Shown piece after piece: positions 1-5,470 of a stretch of 5,470 nt of DNA (its first letter is position 1; each line of letters begins with the position of its first letter). The position numbers and the translations under genes were made by a program. Source of the stretch: Parachlamydiaceae bacterium (GTDB lineage Bacteria > Chlamydiota > Chlamydiia > Chlamydiales > Parachlamydiaceae). Below the pieces are notes generated by a model that did not search any database, was not told the DNA's origin, and saw only the letters and a list, made by a program, of their open reading frames with translations. The stretch lies in contig JACDGH010000189.1 in the NCBI GenBank assembly GCA_013815395.1, forward strand, positions 1 through 5,470, given 5' to 3'.

Positions 1-307
1 ATTATATGTATAGGGGATCGATTTTGATCGTCGAATGTCGGAAGATTTCTTTTTGCCAAAAACCGATTTTCGAATGCGTTTAGGTATAATCGGACTTTAA
101 CAATTATTTACGTTTAACCAATTAATAGTTAAATTTTCTAAAATTTTATAACTATATTTAAACAAATTAAAAAATGACAATCGCATCATTATGAGGATTT
201 TGTTTTTTTAAATCCAGTCTTTATTACTTATAAGTCGATAAATAAATTTCTTCGCACAATAAAGAAACTTCTTCAGCAATTTAAAACTTTAAATTTTTAA
301 TAAAATA

Positions 308-378
308 ATGATTGAAATGATTGAAATGATTGAAATGATTGAAATGATTGAAAAAATTAAATGATCGAAATGAGCGGA
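308..378. repeat. 9-bp minisatellite, unit ATGATTGAA
   Basis: Five perfect head-to-tail copies of ATGATTGAA occupy 308-352. After an 8-base interruption there are two decayed copies, ATGATCGAA (361-369) and ATGAGCGGA (370-378). Because the unit is three codons long, the plus strand reads as Met-Ile-Glu five times, then Lys-Ile-Lys and a stop at 362-364. There is no Shine-Dalgarno sequence ahead of the first ATG, so I treat it as a simple repeat rather than a gene. Perfect copies next to decayed ones suggest recent slippage expansion. Confidence 0.9.
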
Positions 379-454
379 ATGGTGTGAACGATAAAAGCTA
401 TTATTCTAAGCGGTGATCATATGTGTCCGAATAATGGTTGTAATGATAAGTTTT

Positions 455-506
455 TGGTTTTTGGGATATGCCGACGTCGGCACAATTCCCAAAAACCATT
501 TTTTTT
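455..506 (+). terminator. Strong rho-independent terminator, plus strand
   Basis: A perfect 12-bp inverted repeat (455-466 with 487-498, core GGTTTTTGGGA/TCCCAAAAACC) encloses a second perfect palindrome, TGCCGACGTCGGCA (469-482). It is followed directly by eight T residues (499-506). Stem plus T tract fits an intrinsic terminator for plus-strand transcription. On the minus strand the hairpin is followed by CCAAAAACTTATC, so it should not work well for the minus-strand gene ending at 608. No plus-strand gene is visible upstream in the window. The terminated transcript must start beyond the left edge or be non-coding. Confidence 0.65.
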
Positions 507-515
507 ATTCTTGGA

Positions 516-584
516 GTTCTCTATGCTTGAAAATGTATATTTTTTCAGATACTTAAATAATAAATCACAAAGCATACAGAGAAC
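516..584. repeat. Imperfect inverted repeat with 41-nt loop
   Basis: GTTCTCTATGCTT at 516-528 is complementary to AAGCATACAGAGAAC at 570-584, giving 13 paired bases with a 2-nt bulge (AC, 576-577). The arms are separated by a 41-nt AT-rich spacer. It lies between the terminator and the end of the gene at 608, so it would fall in that gene's 3' untranslated RNA. No T tract follows on either strand, so it is not an intrinsic terminator. It could be an mRNA-end hairpin or the remains of a very small transposon-like element. No target-site duplication was seen. Confidence 0.5.
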
Positions 585-607
585 ACAGAAAATTAATACT
601 CTTAACT

Positions 608-1111
608 TTAGGACCCAGTTTGTTTACAGCATCTGGCGCTAATAATTTCTTTTAAATTATTTTGCATATGCACAAATAAAGGATGGTTATATGAATTCAA
701 AGATTCTTCTTCCAAAAGAACTACAACTTTTGCATCAATAACTTCTAATATTTTTTGCGGATCAAACCCACATTTAATTAAAGATTCAACTGCCTCTTTA
801 CGCGGAGCTATAAAGGCCTTTCTTCTCGGTAATTGAAGTTTGTCCTCTGGTTCAATAAGAGCAAAGTTTAATTCAAAAATTTTATTAGCAATGGCAGCCT
901 CTCGTTTTAATAAATTCCTAAATTTCTGTACAATTCCCCTATGCGAATTATTACTTTTATCAAAAAATGGTATCTCGATTTCTGAAGATATTTTTTTATG
1001 CACCCTGTATTCTCGACCTTTCTCGTCAAAAGCAGATTGTTGATGGGGCAAAGAGGCTTGTGCTTGAATCGTTAACGGGTCACTTTCCTGTACATGTGAT
1101 AAAGTTTGCAT
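608..1111 (-). CDS. Hypothetical protein, paralogue of the upstream ankyrin protein
   Basis: This 167-residue protein starts at an ATG preceded by a weak Shine-Dalgarno (GAG, 1117-1119, spacing 5). I do not recognise a family. It is soluble by inspection: it has no signal peptide or hydrophobic helix, and its middle is rich in Lys, Glu and Arg. Residues 101-141 align without gaps to residues 197-237 of the protein encoded at 1154-1954, with 15 identities in 41 (shared I-x-P...EAV...G-x-D...KIL...D). Residues 34-48 (EY...IE-x-P) match that protein's residues 35-49. Residues 73-88 resemble a worn ankyrin helix, but there are no clear ankyrin repeats. It follows the ankyrin gene on the same strand after 42 bp, so co-transcription is likely. 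The function is unknown. A role with its neighbour, or as a secreted effector, is only inference. Confidence 0.75.
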   Translation of the reverse strand: MQTLSHVQESDPLTIQAQASLPHQQSAFDEKGREYRVHKKISSEIEIPFFDKSNNSHRGIVQKFRNLLKREAAIANKIFELNFALIEPEDKLQLPRRKAFIAPRKEAVESLIKCGFDPQKILEVIDAKVVVLLEEESLNSYNHPLFVHMQNNLKEIISARCCKQTGS

Positions 1112-1116
1112 TTTTA

Positions 1117-1119
1117 CTC
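1117..1119 (-). promoter_or_regulatory. Weak ribosome binding site (GAG)
   Basis: Reading the minus strand, ATTTAAACATCGAGTAAAA runs directly into the ATG at 1111. The GAG lies 5 nt from the start codon. The same leader, with two small gaps, precedes the TTG start at 1954, which supports both start assignments. Confidence 0.45.
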
Positions 1120-1153
1120 GATGTTTAAATTATAAAAAGGTATTGCCAATAAT

Positions 1154-1954
1154 CTATTTGTGCCTTTGCAGATTTTTTATCATAGCTTTAGCGCGATTTA
1201 AACGCCTTAGCATTATCTCTACATTCTCAAAGTCCTTTATCATACCTGAGGTCAATAACTTTTCCTTAAATAGAAAAAATTTTCGATTGTCCAAAATCTT
1301 TAAAATTTTCAACTTATCTACCCCAGCAGAGAGAAAAAAGCACACGGCTTCTACACATGGTGTGATAGTTGTTTTCTCTTGTTGATCTTTAAAGATTACA
1401 GATGAACTAAATTCTTGATTTTTAAAAAATACATTTGATATTAATTCAACAGCTGCGCCCTTCCCCAAAAGATAATTAGCTGCCATAAGATTATTAACTT
1501 TATAAGCCATTTCTAAAGGTCTTGTATTTGTTTCGTCAAAGGAATTAATATCATACCCACTTTCAACCAGAATTTTAATATCATCGAAGCAACTACTAAG
1601 AAGGGCGCGGGACATAGGAGACAAATCGTTTAAATTCCTATTATTGTGATCTTCCTTAGATTTTAAAAAAGCGGGGGCTAGAAAAGAGCCTTTCAAAGCT
1701 GCCTGATGTAAAGCAGTTTCTGGAAAGTCCTTATTTGCAGAATTTGGATTAGGCTTTTCTATATGCAAAAGACTAGCTTTATGGTCAGTTTTTAACGATT
1801 CAGCTTTCGGCGTTTCAATACCTTTTAAAAGAAATGAGGGTAATTGATATTCACAGAATTGACTTCTAGGCGTAACTGTCGGATCGCTTGCTGGCCATTC
1901 GCAGAATCTAGAAAATGAAGGCTCTCTAACATCCAATCTTAAAATAGCTGACAA
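1154..1954 (-). CDS. Ankyrin-repeat protein
   Basis: This 266-residue protein contains about three ankyrin repeats, roughly residues 76-107, 108-140 and 141-173. The hallmarks are ETALHQAALKG (79-89), ILVESGYDINSFD (128-140) and NYLLGKGAAVE (160-170), which follow the TPLHxAA...LLxxGAxVN pattern at 33-residue spacing. Ankyrin repeats are protein-binding solenoids and are common among host-directed proteins of intracellular bacteria. The N-terminal 75 residues are unassigned. The C-terminal segment (about 197-237) is shared with the downstream gene product. No signal peptide or membrane segment is visible. The start is a TTG preceded by a good Shine-Dalgarno, GAGG at 1961-1964 with spacing 6; no in-frame ATG lies near it. 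It probably heads a two-gene unit with the gene at 608-1111. Partner and location are unknown; type III secretion is possible but not shown. Confidence 0.8.
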   Translation of the reverse strand: MSAILRLDVREPSFSRFCEWPASDPTVTPRSQFCEYQLPSFLLKGIETPKAESLKTDHKASLLHIEKPNPNSANKDFPETALHQAALKGSFLAPAFLKSKEDHNNRNLNDLSPMSRALLSSCFDDIKILVESGYDINSFDETNTRPLEMAYKVNNLMAANYLLGKGAAVELISNVFFKNQEFSSSVIFKDQQEKTTITPCVEAVCFFLSAGVDKLKILKILDNRKFFLFKEKLLTSGMIKDFENVEIMLRRLNRAKAMIKNLQRHK

Positions 1955-1960
1955 TTTTTA

Positions 1961-1964
1961 CCTC
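1961..1964 (-). promoter_or_regulatory. Ribosome binding site GAGG fixing a TTG start
   Basis: The minus strand reads AACGAGGTAAAAATTG, placing GAGG 6 nt from the TTG at 1954-1952. This is the best Shine-Dalgarno in the window and the main reason for accepting the non-ATG start. The downstream paralogue has the equivalent leader ending in ATG. Confidence 0.6.
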
Positions 1965-2044
1965 GTTCTTTAAATGTTAATATTAATAATTTTATTTTTA
2001 CACATTAATCCTAATTTTAGGTCACTCATAGCAAGAAAGTTATT

Positions 2045-2072
2045 AATATACTAAATATATTTGCATAGTCAG
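2045..2072 (-). promoter_or_regulatory. Candidate sigma70-type promoter for the ankyrin gene pair
   Basis: On the minus strand, CTGACT (2067-2072, four of six matches to TTGACA) is followed after 16 bp by TATATT (2045-2050, five of six matches to TATAAT). It would give a leader of roughly 80 nt before the TTG start at 1954. The surroundings are so AT-rich that chance matches are expected, so this is a weak call. Confidence 0.3.
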
Positions 2073-2125
2073 AGTGCCTTAAATTGGTTAATCTAAGCAT
2101 AAATTTCTATACCGTTTTCTATTTT

Positions 2126-2210
2126 CTGGGCTCGTTGACTTGTGGAAAGCATGACGCGAGGCCCCGGCTACCTTGGTTTGGGCGGCATAATCTAGGTAGC
2201 AAGGGCGCTT
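2126..2210 (-). other. GC-rich block with RNA-like folding potential
   Basis: In 2131-2210, 46 of 80 bases are G or C, in sharp contrast to the AT-rich flanks. Read on the minus strand, GCCCTTGCTACCT (2205-2193) pairs with AGGTAGCCGGGGC (2173-2161) at 12 of 13 positions, including one G-U pair, around a 19-nt loop. The plus-strand version pairs at only 11 of 13. An alternative stem, GGG-C-CTCG with CGAGCCC (2134-2128), would use some of the same bases. The block starts about 20 bp past the protease stop codon and has no T tract after it. It may be a 3' UTR structure, a small RNA, or a dispersed repeat. I do not recognise it as tRNA, tmRNA, RNase P or SRP RNA. Confidence 0.4.
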
Positions 2211-2231
2211 GATTTCAAGATAGCTGAATGC

Positions 2232-5132
2232 TCATGGGACAACTGCTGACTCATAGGTAGCCAACTTTCGCAATTGTGGGATGCTGCCAATTTTTTGATA
2301 TTGAATCACATTATTTATAGGAACAACTCCACTTAAAGAAATGGCAAGACGCCTTTTGTTTTGCTTCCCCAGCATCTTTATCGCTAAGTCTACAAAGCCT
2401 TCATAGGATAAATCTTCAAGCCCCTTAATTCTTTTTTCAATCCAATTAAAATCACCCTCATATTTAAAAGCAAGCTTGTGAAGAATATTGCCCATTTCAG
2501 AAATGTTCTTTGGAGGTTGCCTGAGGGTTTTCAAGAGAGCTTCTTTAATTTTTTCAAAACGCTCTTTTGAAATTGAACTTTCAATTTCCTGTAAAAAATT
2601 TTCGATGAACAGTTCAAAACGCGCAATGAGATCGCGCCCTTCATGTGAATTGGATTGAACCATAAAAGAGTTAAACAAATGCAAATCAAATTCATCAGGT
2701 TGACTGATCACAATGTATCCAGTCTGCTGTCTGGTGCGTAATTCCACATAAAAGGGATCTTTCATCGACTGCATTAAAACCTGTTGTGCGGCACGGGTTT
2801 GAAAATTATATGGCAGTAATTCGACACTTAAAATGGCTACGTTACCCTGGGTTGTAATTTTTGATTCAAGATAATAGGGACCCGTGTTAGCTGGAAGCAC
2901 AATTATAGCGTCTTTAGGCTGTTCTTTTTTTAAATAAACCTTACTTTCAAGCATGGATAACATCTGCAAAACCAAATCTTTCGCCTCTTGCTTGCTCATG
3001 TTTCCATATAGCATCCCTTCAATGTATGCTGAATCCAGGACTGATCGGGTAAATTGATCGAATTGATCGAAAGTAATTTTCCTAATCGCTAAAAGCTTAC
3101 TTTTATCCGTGGCATATTCCCGATAAATAATGCTTTTTAGCACCTCATAGCCTTGCAGAAGTGGGTTTTCCAAAGATGTATTTTGATACTGCTTAATTAA
3201 AGAACTTTTAAAATTTTTAAATTTTTGTTCACGAATTTGAGGTTCTTTCAATGCCTTAATGATTTCTAAACATAAGCGGCGCGCTTTGTCGTTATAACCT
3301 TCGATGGTGATACTTAAACCGTTATTTCTGCGCTCGATTTTAAAATCTAGTCCAGCCTGATTTGCCGAAAAGCTATAATCACTTAATGTTTCCATGATAT
3401 GTTTTACATATAAATCTCCAAGAACAACCGTATCTGGTTTGGCTACATCAATGGCCGGGGTTTTTATTTCAAAGATCCAGCTGATTTTAGGTACCAGGTA
3501 GCGCAGATCCTTAGAGAAATAAATTTTTGCCATTTCATTGTCATAAAGCACTTCTGGTTTTGGAATCTGTTCAAGCAGTAGTTTAAGATTTTTCTGAGAA
3601 ACTAAATTTAATTTTTCAGGTAAGAATAAATTAATTGCTGGCAGTTCAAAATTTGAGTTAGTTGTAGTAAGGCTCCAATTGCGCAACGTTTCTGCTGGTA
3701 TGGCTTTGATTGCATAATGCACTTTAAGCCACTGCTCTTGGCGGTCGACAGGAACTTTTGTCAATACCTCAGGGGCTATTAAACTATAAAGGCAAGTTTC
3801 GGGAGTCAGATAGTTCAGTAGATCGTTTACCGCTTTTGAATCAAATTTTTTAATCATTTGAGAATTCTCAGGATATGTCGAAAGCTCCTCTTCTGCGCTC
3901 CATTCGGCCTCTTTCAAAATACTATCAAAAACATTTTTACGCTCTTGGTATTGATAAGATAGGGTTGTGAGCTTGTGAAGTTCATCAAAAAGATATTGTG
4001 GAACACCTTTTTGTTTGAAACTAGCTATCGCTTGAAAGCACTTAGAGATTACTTTATAAACGTCTTTAACCCCTAAATCAGTCAATTCAATTTCAATTGC
4101 AAATTCAAAACTATCTGGTCCAATTTTATATCCCCTACATTCGATCCCTTCAGCCAGTCGATCCCGCTTCAAATCAGTTAATAAGCTGCCTTTGCCCTCA
4201 TTATTTAACATTTGGCATACTAAAAGATAGGGCTTTGTTTCCTGCATGGCGCCGAATTTGGCTGGCAAGCTCCAAATTAAAGTCACTTTTCGCATATGCG
4301 TTATGGGTTCGATATAAACCATATGCCCTTTAATCTCGGCCGGAATCATTTCTGCATCAATATGCAATGGAGGTAAGTTATAATTGGGAATGGCTACAAA
4401 ATCTTCTGTAACCATCTTTACCAGTTCATTAAGAGGTAAGGAGGAATTGACAACTAACCGCATGCAATTGGCACTATAATGCTCCTGATACCATTGCTTA
4501 AGAGTTGCTTGTGAAACTTTAGCTAATGTTTCTTTATTACCCATGCTAAAGGCATGATTGGGGTGTTCTGGATTGCTTAGCTCTTTGTAAACGTAATATT
4601 CACGCATATCATCATTTTCAATATTTTTAGCATATTCTTGATCAATAGCGTGGAGTTCCCGTGCCACACCTGAAGGATTAAATATAGGTGCAATAAAAAA
4701 TTGTGAAAACCGATCGAGGGCTGCACCAAAAGCATCGGAATCTATTGAAAATGCATAAGCCGTAAAATCCGTGCTTGTAAATGCATTAGTTTGGCCATCG
4801 TGCTCAGCAACAAATCCATCAAATTCGGATTCATTAGGATACTTTTTTGTACCCAAAAAAAGCATATGTTCAAGAAAATGCGCAATTCCAGGATAAGCAG
4901 GTGGATCTTGCCAGCTGCCAGCTTTCACTACTAGGGCAGCTGACGATTGACTTCCTTGGGGATCTGAAGCTAAGTAGACTTCTAATCCATTACTTAATTT
5001 TAATTTCAACTTTTGCCTTTCACCAAAAGTTGGGGAAAGTATAGGAACTTTTGCAAGATCTTCGATCACCTGATAATCGCCAAAAACAACCGTCGAGTAA
5101 ACCAGAGCAAGAAGGATAAGCGATCTAAGCAT
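2232..5132 (-). CDS. ptr: Secreted M16A (pitrilysin/insulysin) zinc metalloprotease
   Basis: From the ATG at 5132 this is a 966-residue protein, the usual size of pitrilysin and insulysin, which cleave peptides inside a closed chamber. The N-terminus MLRSLILLALVYSTVVFG is a signal peptide with a V-F-G cleavage site after residue 18, so a periplasmic enzyme is expected. The inverted zinc motif HFLEH (85-89) supplies ligands H85 and H89 and catalytic E88. E166 is the third ligand, 81 residues after H85 as in human insulysin, and E159 is also conserved. Further family marks are NAFT (116-119), MGNKETL (197-203), NEGKGSLL (311-318) and, in the C-terminal half, R799 and Y806 in RTRQQTGY. The order is M16, M16_C, middle domain, second M16_C-like domain. 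No key residue is missing. ATG 5132 has GGAA 6 nt upstream; ATG 5144 and TTG 5150 lack a ribosome site. The gene stands alone on its strand side. The symbol rests on family membership. Confidence 0.93.
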   Translation of the reverse strand: MLRSLILLALVYSTVVFGDYQVIEDLAKVPILSPTFGERQKLKLKLSNGLEVYLASDPQGSQSSAALVVKAGSWQDPPAYPGIAHFLEHMLFLGTKKYPNESEFDGFVAEHDGQTNAFTSTDFTAYAFSIDSDAFGAALDRFSQFFIAPIFNPSGVARELHAIDQEYAKNIENDDMREYYVYKELSNPEHPNHAFSMGNKETLAKVSQATLKQWYQEHYSANCMRLVVNSSLPLNELVKMVTEDFVAIPNYNLPPLHIDAEMIPAEIKGHMVYIEPITHMRKVTLIWSLPAKFGAMQETKPYLLVCQMLNNEGKGSLLTDLKRDRLAEGIECRGYKIGPDSFEFAIEIELTDLGVKDVYKVISKCFQAIASFKQKGVPQYLFDELHKLTTLSYQYQERKNVFDSILKEAEWSAEEELSTYPENSQMIKKFDSKAVNDLLNYLTPETCLYSLIAPEVLTKVPVDRQEQWLKVHYAIKAIPAETLRNWSLTTTNSNFELPAINLFLPEKLNLVSQKNLKLLLEQIPKPEVLYDNEMAKIYFSKDLRYLVPKISWIFEIKTPAIDVAKPDTVVLGDLYVKHIMETLSDYSFSANQAGLDFKIERRNNGLSITIEGYNDKARRLCLEIIKALKEPQIREQKFKNFKSSLIKQYQNTSLENPLLQGYEVLKSIIYREYATDKSKLLAIRKITFDQFDQFTRSVLDSAYIEGMLYGNMSKQEAKDLVLQMLSMLESKVYLKKEQPKDAIIVLPANTGPYYLESKITTQGNVAILSVELLPYNFQTRAAQQVLMQSMKDPFYVELRTRQQTGYIVISQPDEFDLHLFNSFMVQSNSHEGRDLIARFELFIENFLQEIESSISKERFEKIKEALLKTLRQPPKNISEMGNILHKLAFKYEGDFNWIEKRIKGLEDLSYEGFVDLAIKMLGKQNKRRLAISLSGVVPINNVIQYQKIGSIPQLRKLATYESAVVP

Positions 5133-5138
5133 GTGTAT

Positions 5139-5142
5139 TTCC
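5139..5142 (-). promoter_or_regulatory. Ribosome binding site (GGAA) deciding the protease start
   Basis: The minus strand reads ATGGAAATACACATG. GGAA lies 6 nt before the second ATG (5132), and that start places a basic residue and hydrophobic core at the very N-terminus, as a signal peptide requires. The first ATG (5144) has only CCTCTAATTGCAA ahead of it. Confidence 0.5.
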
Positions 5143-5205
5143 ATTTGCAATTAGAGGATGAAAGAGCAGTACTAACTTTGTCGTCGCGCCGTTTTTAAAA
5201 GGAAC

Positions 5206-5234
5206 ATTTTGTTATGAATACTATAGCATGACAA
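5206..5234 (-). promoter_or_regulatory. Candidate sigma70-type promoter for the protease gene
   Basis: On the minus strand, TTGTCA (5229-5234, five of six matches to consensus) is followed after 17 bp by CAAAAT (5206-5211, four of six). Transcription would begin near 5199, about 65 nt before the ATG at 5132. An overlapping TATAGT hexamer (5221-5226) has no good -35 partner. This is a weak call in AT-rich sequence. Confidence 0.3.
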
Positions 5235-5353
5235 AAAAATAGTAAGCTAAAAAATAGCTAAAAATGTGCCACTTTTTGCGTTTTAGAGAGTTTGAGGACA
5301 AAAGGGGGTGCTGAGATGAGGCTGAGACAGCTTTGAAACGTAAAAATATAGGA

Positions 5354-5398
5354 AACGATAAAAACGATAAGATGGATAGAATCGATAGAAAAGATAAA
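5354..5398. repeat. Degenerate 9-bp repeat tract, five units
   Basis: Five consecutive 9-mers fit one pattern: AACGATAAA, AACGATAAG, ATGGATAGA, ATCGATAGA and AAAGATAAA. GAT is invariant at positions 4-6 of each unit. In the plus-strand open frame the tract encodes repeats of x-Asp-Lys/Arg. The tract spans the likely start of the truncated reading frame that runs off the right edge. Confidence 0.65.
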
Positions 5399-5470
5399 TG
5401 GCTGACTTATTTCTTAGGGCCGCTTTTATACGTTTTAGATGCTATGGGGAAACGCAGAGGCGGGGAGAAA
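5372..5470 (+). CDS. Possible N-terminus of a hypothetical protein, cut by the window edge
   Basis: A plus-strand frame is open from after a stop at 5312-5314 to the end of the window. The only ATG early in it is at 5372; a TTG at 5333 is the other candidate start. From the ATG it encodes 33 residues: a charged start (MDRIDRKDK), a hydrophobic stretch (WLTYFLGPLLYVLDAM, residues 10-25) and a basic run (GKRRGGEK). That would suit a membrane anchor or a membrane-associated N-terminus. No convincing Shine-Dalgarno lies before either start, and the first residues come from a 9-bp repeat. It is divergent from the protease gene. I do not recognise the family, and it could be a chance open frame. 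Confidence 0.4.
   Translation, partial: MDRIDRKDKWLTYFLGPLLYVLDAMGKRRGGEK

Larger units (their letters stand above)
1..607. other. Intergenic region without a convincing gene
   Basis: About 600 bases of very AT-rich sequence show no convincing coding region. Reading frames here are short, lack ribosome binding sites, or run straight through hairpin structures. A frame on the plus strand is open from the left edge to a stop at 81-83, too short to call. A perfect TATAAT hexamer lies at 85-90 on the plus strand but has no good -35 partner. The region also holds the 9-bp minisatellite, the plus-strand terminator and the inverted repeat listed separately. The minus-strand gene ending at 608 has no recognisable intrinsic terminator of its own here. 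Confidence 0.6.

Noticed and set aside
19..76. Near-repeat CGATTTT...CGAATG at 19-37 and 64-76
   Set aside because: Short, with a 6-base insertion in one copy. It is likely chance, and nothing nearby gives it a role.
3..83. Frame open from the left edge on the plus strand, ending in TAG
   Set aside because: Only 26 codons, with no recognisable motif; the minus strand is equally open here. It could be the tail of a gene outside the window but cannot be supported.
308..364. Mini-ORF of five Met-Ile-Glu repeats plus Lys-Ile-Lys
   Set aside because: It is fully explained by the 9-bp repeat and has no ribosome binding site.
311..378. CRISPR array
   Set aside because: Units are 9 bp and directly abutting, with no unique spacers and no cas genes.
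421..642. Plus-strand open frame of 73 codons
   Set aside because: It runs through the terminator hairpin, its T tract and the inverted repeat, has no Shine-Dalgarno, and overlaps the end of the minus-strand gene.
840..1385. Plus-strand frames opposite the two small genes
   Set aside because: They are antisense shadows of minus-strand genes that have ribosome sites, recognisable ankyrin repeats and mutual similarity.
2161..2205. The GC-rich hairpin as a tRNA or as the intrinsic terminator of the protease gene
   Set aside because: No T-loop consensus or cloverleaf could be drawn, and no T tract follows the stem on the minus strand.
4097..5198. Plus-strand frames opposite the protease gene
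   Set aside because: The minus strand encodes an unmistakable M16 protease with its complete active site, so these are shadows.

Overview
This is an AT-rich stretch of bacterial chromosome. It carries one large gene (a secreted M16A zinc metalloprotease), a pair of small same-strand genes that look like paralogues (one with ankyrin repeats), and the truncated start of a possible fourth gene on the opposite strand. An exported pitrilysin-type protease beside ankyrin-repeat protein genes, with low GC, suits an intracellular or amoeba-associated bacterium. I favour a Chlamydia-like organism (Parachlamydiaceae type), because the protease N-terminus resembles what I remember of the chlamydial insulinase-family proteins. 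That is recollection rather than a search result, and Legionella-type or other amoeba symbionts remain possible.

Layout. Positions 1-607 hold no convincing gene. They contain a 9-bp minisatellite (308-378), a strong plus-strand intrinsic terminator with no visible gene to terminate (455-506), and an imperfect inverted repeat (516-584). Positions 608-1111 and 1154-1954 (both minus) are two small genes 42 bp apart, probably co-transcribed from a promoter near 2045-2072. They share a C-terminal segment, an N-terminal motif at the same distance from the start, and a similar 5' leader. Positions 1955-2231 are intergenic and include an 80-bp GC-rich block that can fold as RNA. Positions 2232-5132 (minus) encode the protease. 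Positions 5133-5371 form a divergent intergenic region with a weak promoter for the protease. A plus-strand reading frame opens at about 5372 inside a second 9-bp repeat tract and runs off the window.

How the genes relate. The protease carries a signal peptide and a full set of active-site residues, so it should degrade peptides in the periplasm. The two small genes lack signal peptides and transmembrane segments. The ankyrin protein could be a cytoplasmic scaffold or a host-directed effector, but nothing in the sequence decides this. No recognisable multi-gene defence or mobile system is present. The most unusual items are the ankyrin/non-ankyrin paralogue pair, the GC-rich structured block, and the orphan terminator.
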